Positions 6,880 through 6,941 of a DNA stretch of 6,941 nucleotides are shown here, in pieces. The notes beneath the pieces were generated by a model, which was given only the letters and a program-made list of their open reading frames with translations, searched no databases and had not been told where the DNA came from. Source of the DNA: Verrucomicrobiota bacterium (GTDB taxonomy: Bacteria > Verrucomicrobiota > Verrucomicrobiia > Verrucomicrobiales > DEV007); the NCBI GenBank assembly GCA_027618625.1, contig JAQCER010000179.1, forward strand, positions 1-6,941, given 5' to 3'. The stretch's first letter is position 1, and each line of letters opens with the position of its first letter. The translations under genes were made by a program, and so were the position numbers.

Positions 6880-6941
6880 TGCCTGGGCGGAAATGTCTAC
6901 GAGCCTATGATAGCTGAATAAGGATGTCTTGGAGGGGATTG

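Larger units (their letters stand above)
6094..6941. other. 848-bp stretch without an intact gene
   Basis: After the lipoprotein stop there is no complete gene with a credible start, ribosome-binding site and coding pattern. Positions 6094-6180 show no coding pattern and no hairpin followed by a T-run, so the lipoprotein terminator is not visible. Positions 6377-6660 (minus) and 6736-6941 (plus) hold the two remnants annotated separately. The longest plus frame (6200-6820) is rich in Ser/Arg with no domain and overlaps the better minus-strand candidate. A GGAGGGG at 6931-6937 could be a ribosome-binding site for a gene beyond the right edge, but no start codon is in view. Confidence 0.55.

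Overview
The window is moderately GC-rich, and protein architecture points to a Gram-negative bacterium of the Planctomycetota-Verrucomicrobiota group, most likely Verrucomicrobiota. The basis is style only: a giant secreted lamin-tail/CotH protein with a 'W..Y..G...WR...F...SW..G..P.G.GD' sandwich domain, and a lipoprotein whose C-terminal domain has a pattern I associate with that phylum. No marker gene is present, so the assignment is an inference.

Layout. Positions 1-3493 (minus) hold one uninterrupted reading frame of at least 1164 residues. It is a secreted multidomain protein with a central CotH-type kinase fold, and its C-terminus lies beyond the left edge. After a 78-bp gap comes a second minus-strand gene (3572-4855), a secreted 427-residue papain/C39-like cysteine peptidase with a readable Gln-Cys-His-Asp active site. 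A 152-bp divergent intergenic region (4856-5007) contains a 17-bp palindrome. It separates the peptidase from a plus-strand lipoprotein gene (5008-6093), which has a long Pro/Asp/Glu/Ala/Thr-rich tether and a globular C-terminal domain. From 6094 to 6941 I find no intact gene. That stretch carries two back-to-back 3'-end remnants of secreted-protein genes.

How the genes may work together. All three intact genes encode exported proteins: a predicted secreted kinase-like protein, a secreted cysteine peptidase and an anchored lipoprotein. The peptidase and CotH genes are co-oriented and close enough to be co-transcribed, and the lipoprotein diverges from the same control region. A small cell-envelope module is a reasonable hypothesis, but nothing in the sequence proves a functional link. 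No RNA genes, CRISPR arrays, insertion sequences or convincing terminators were found.
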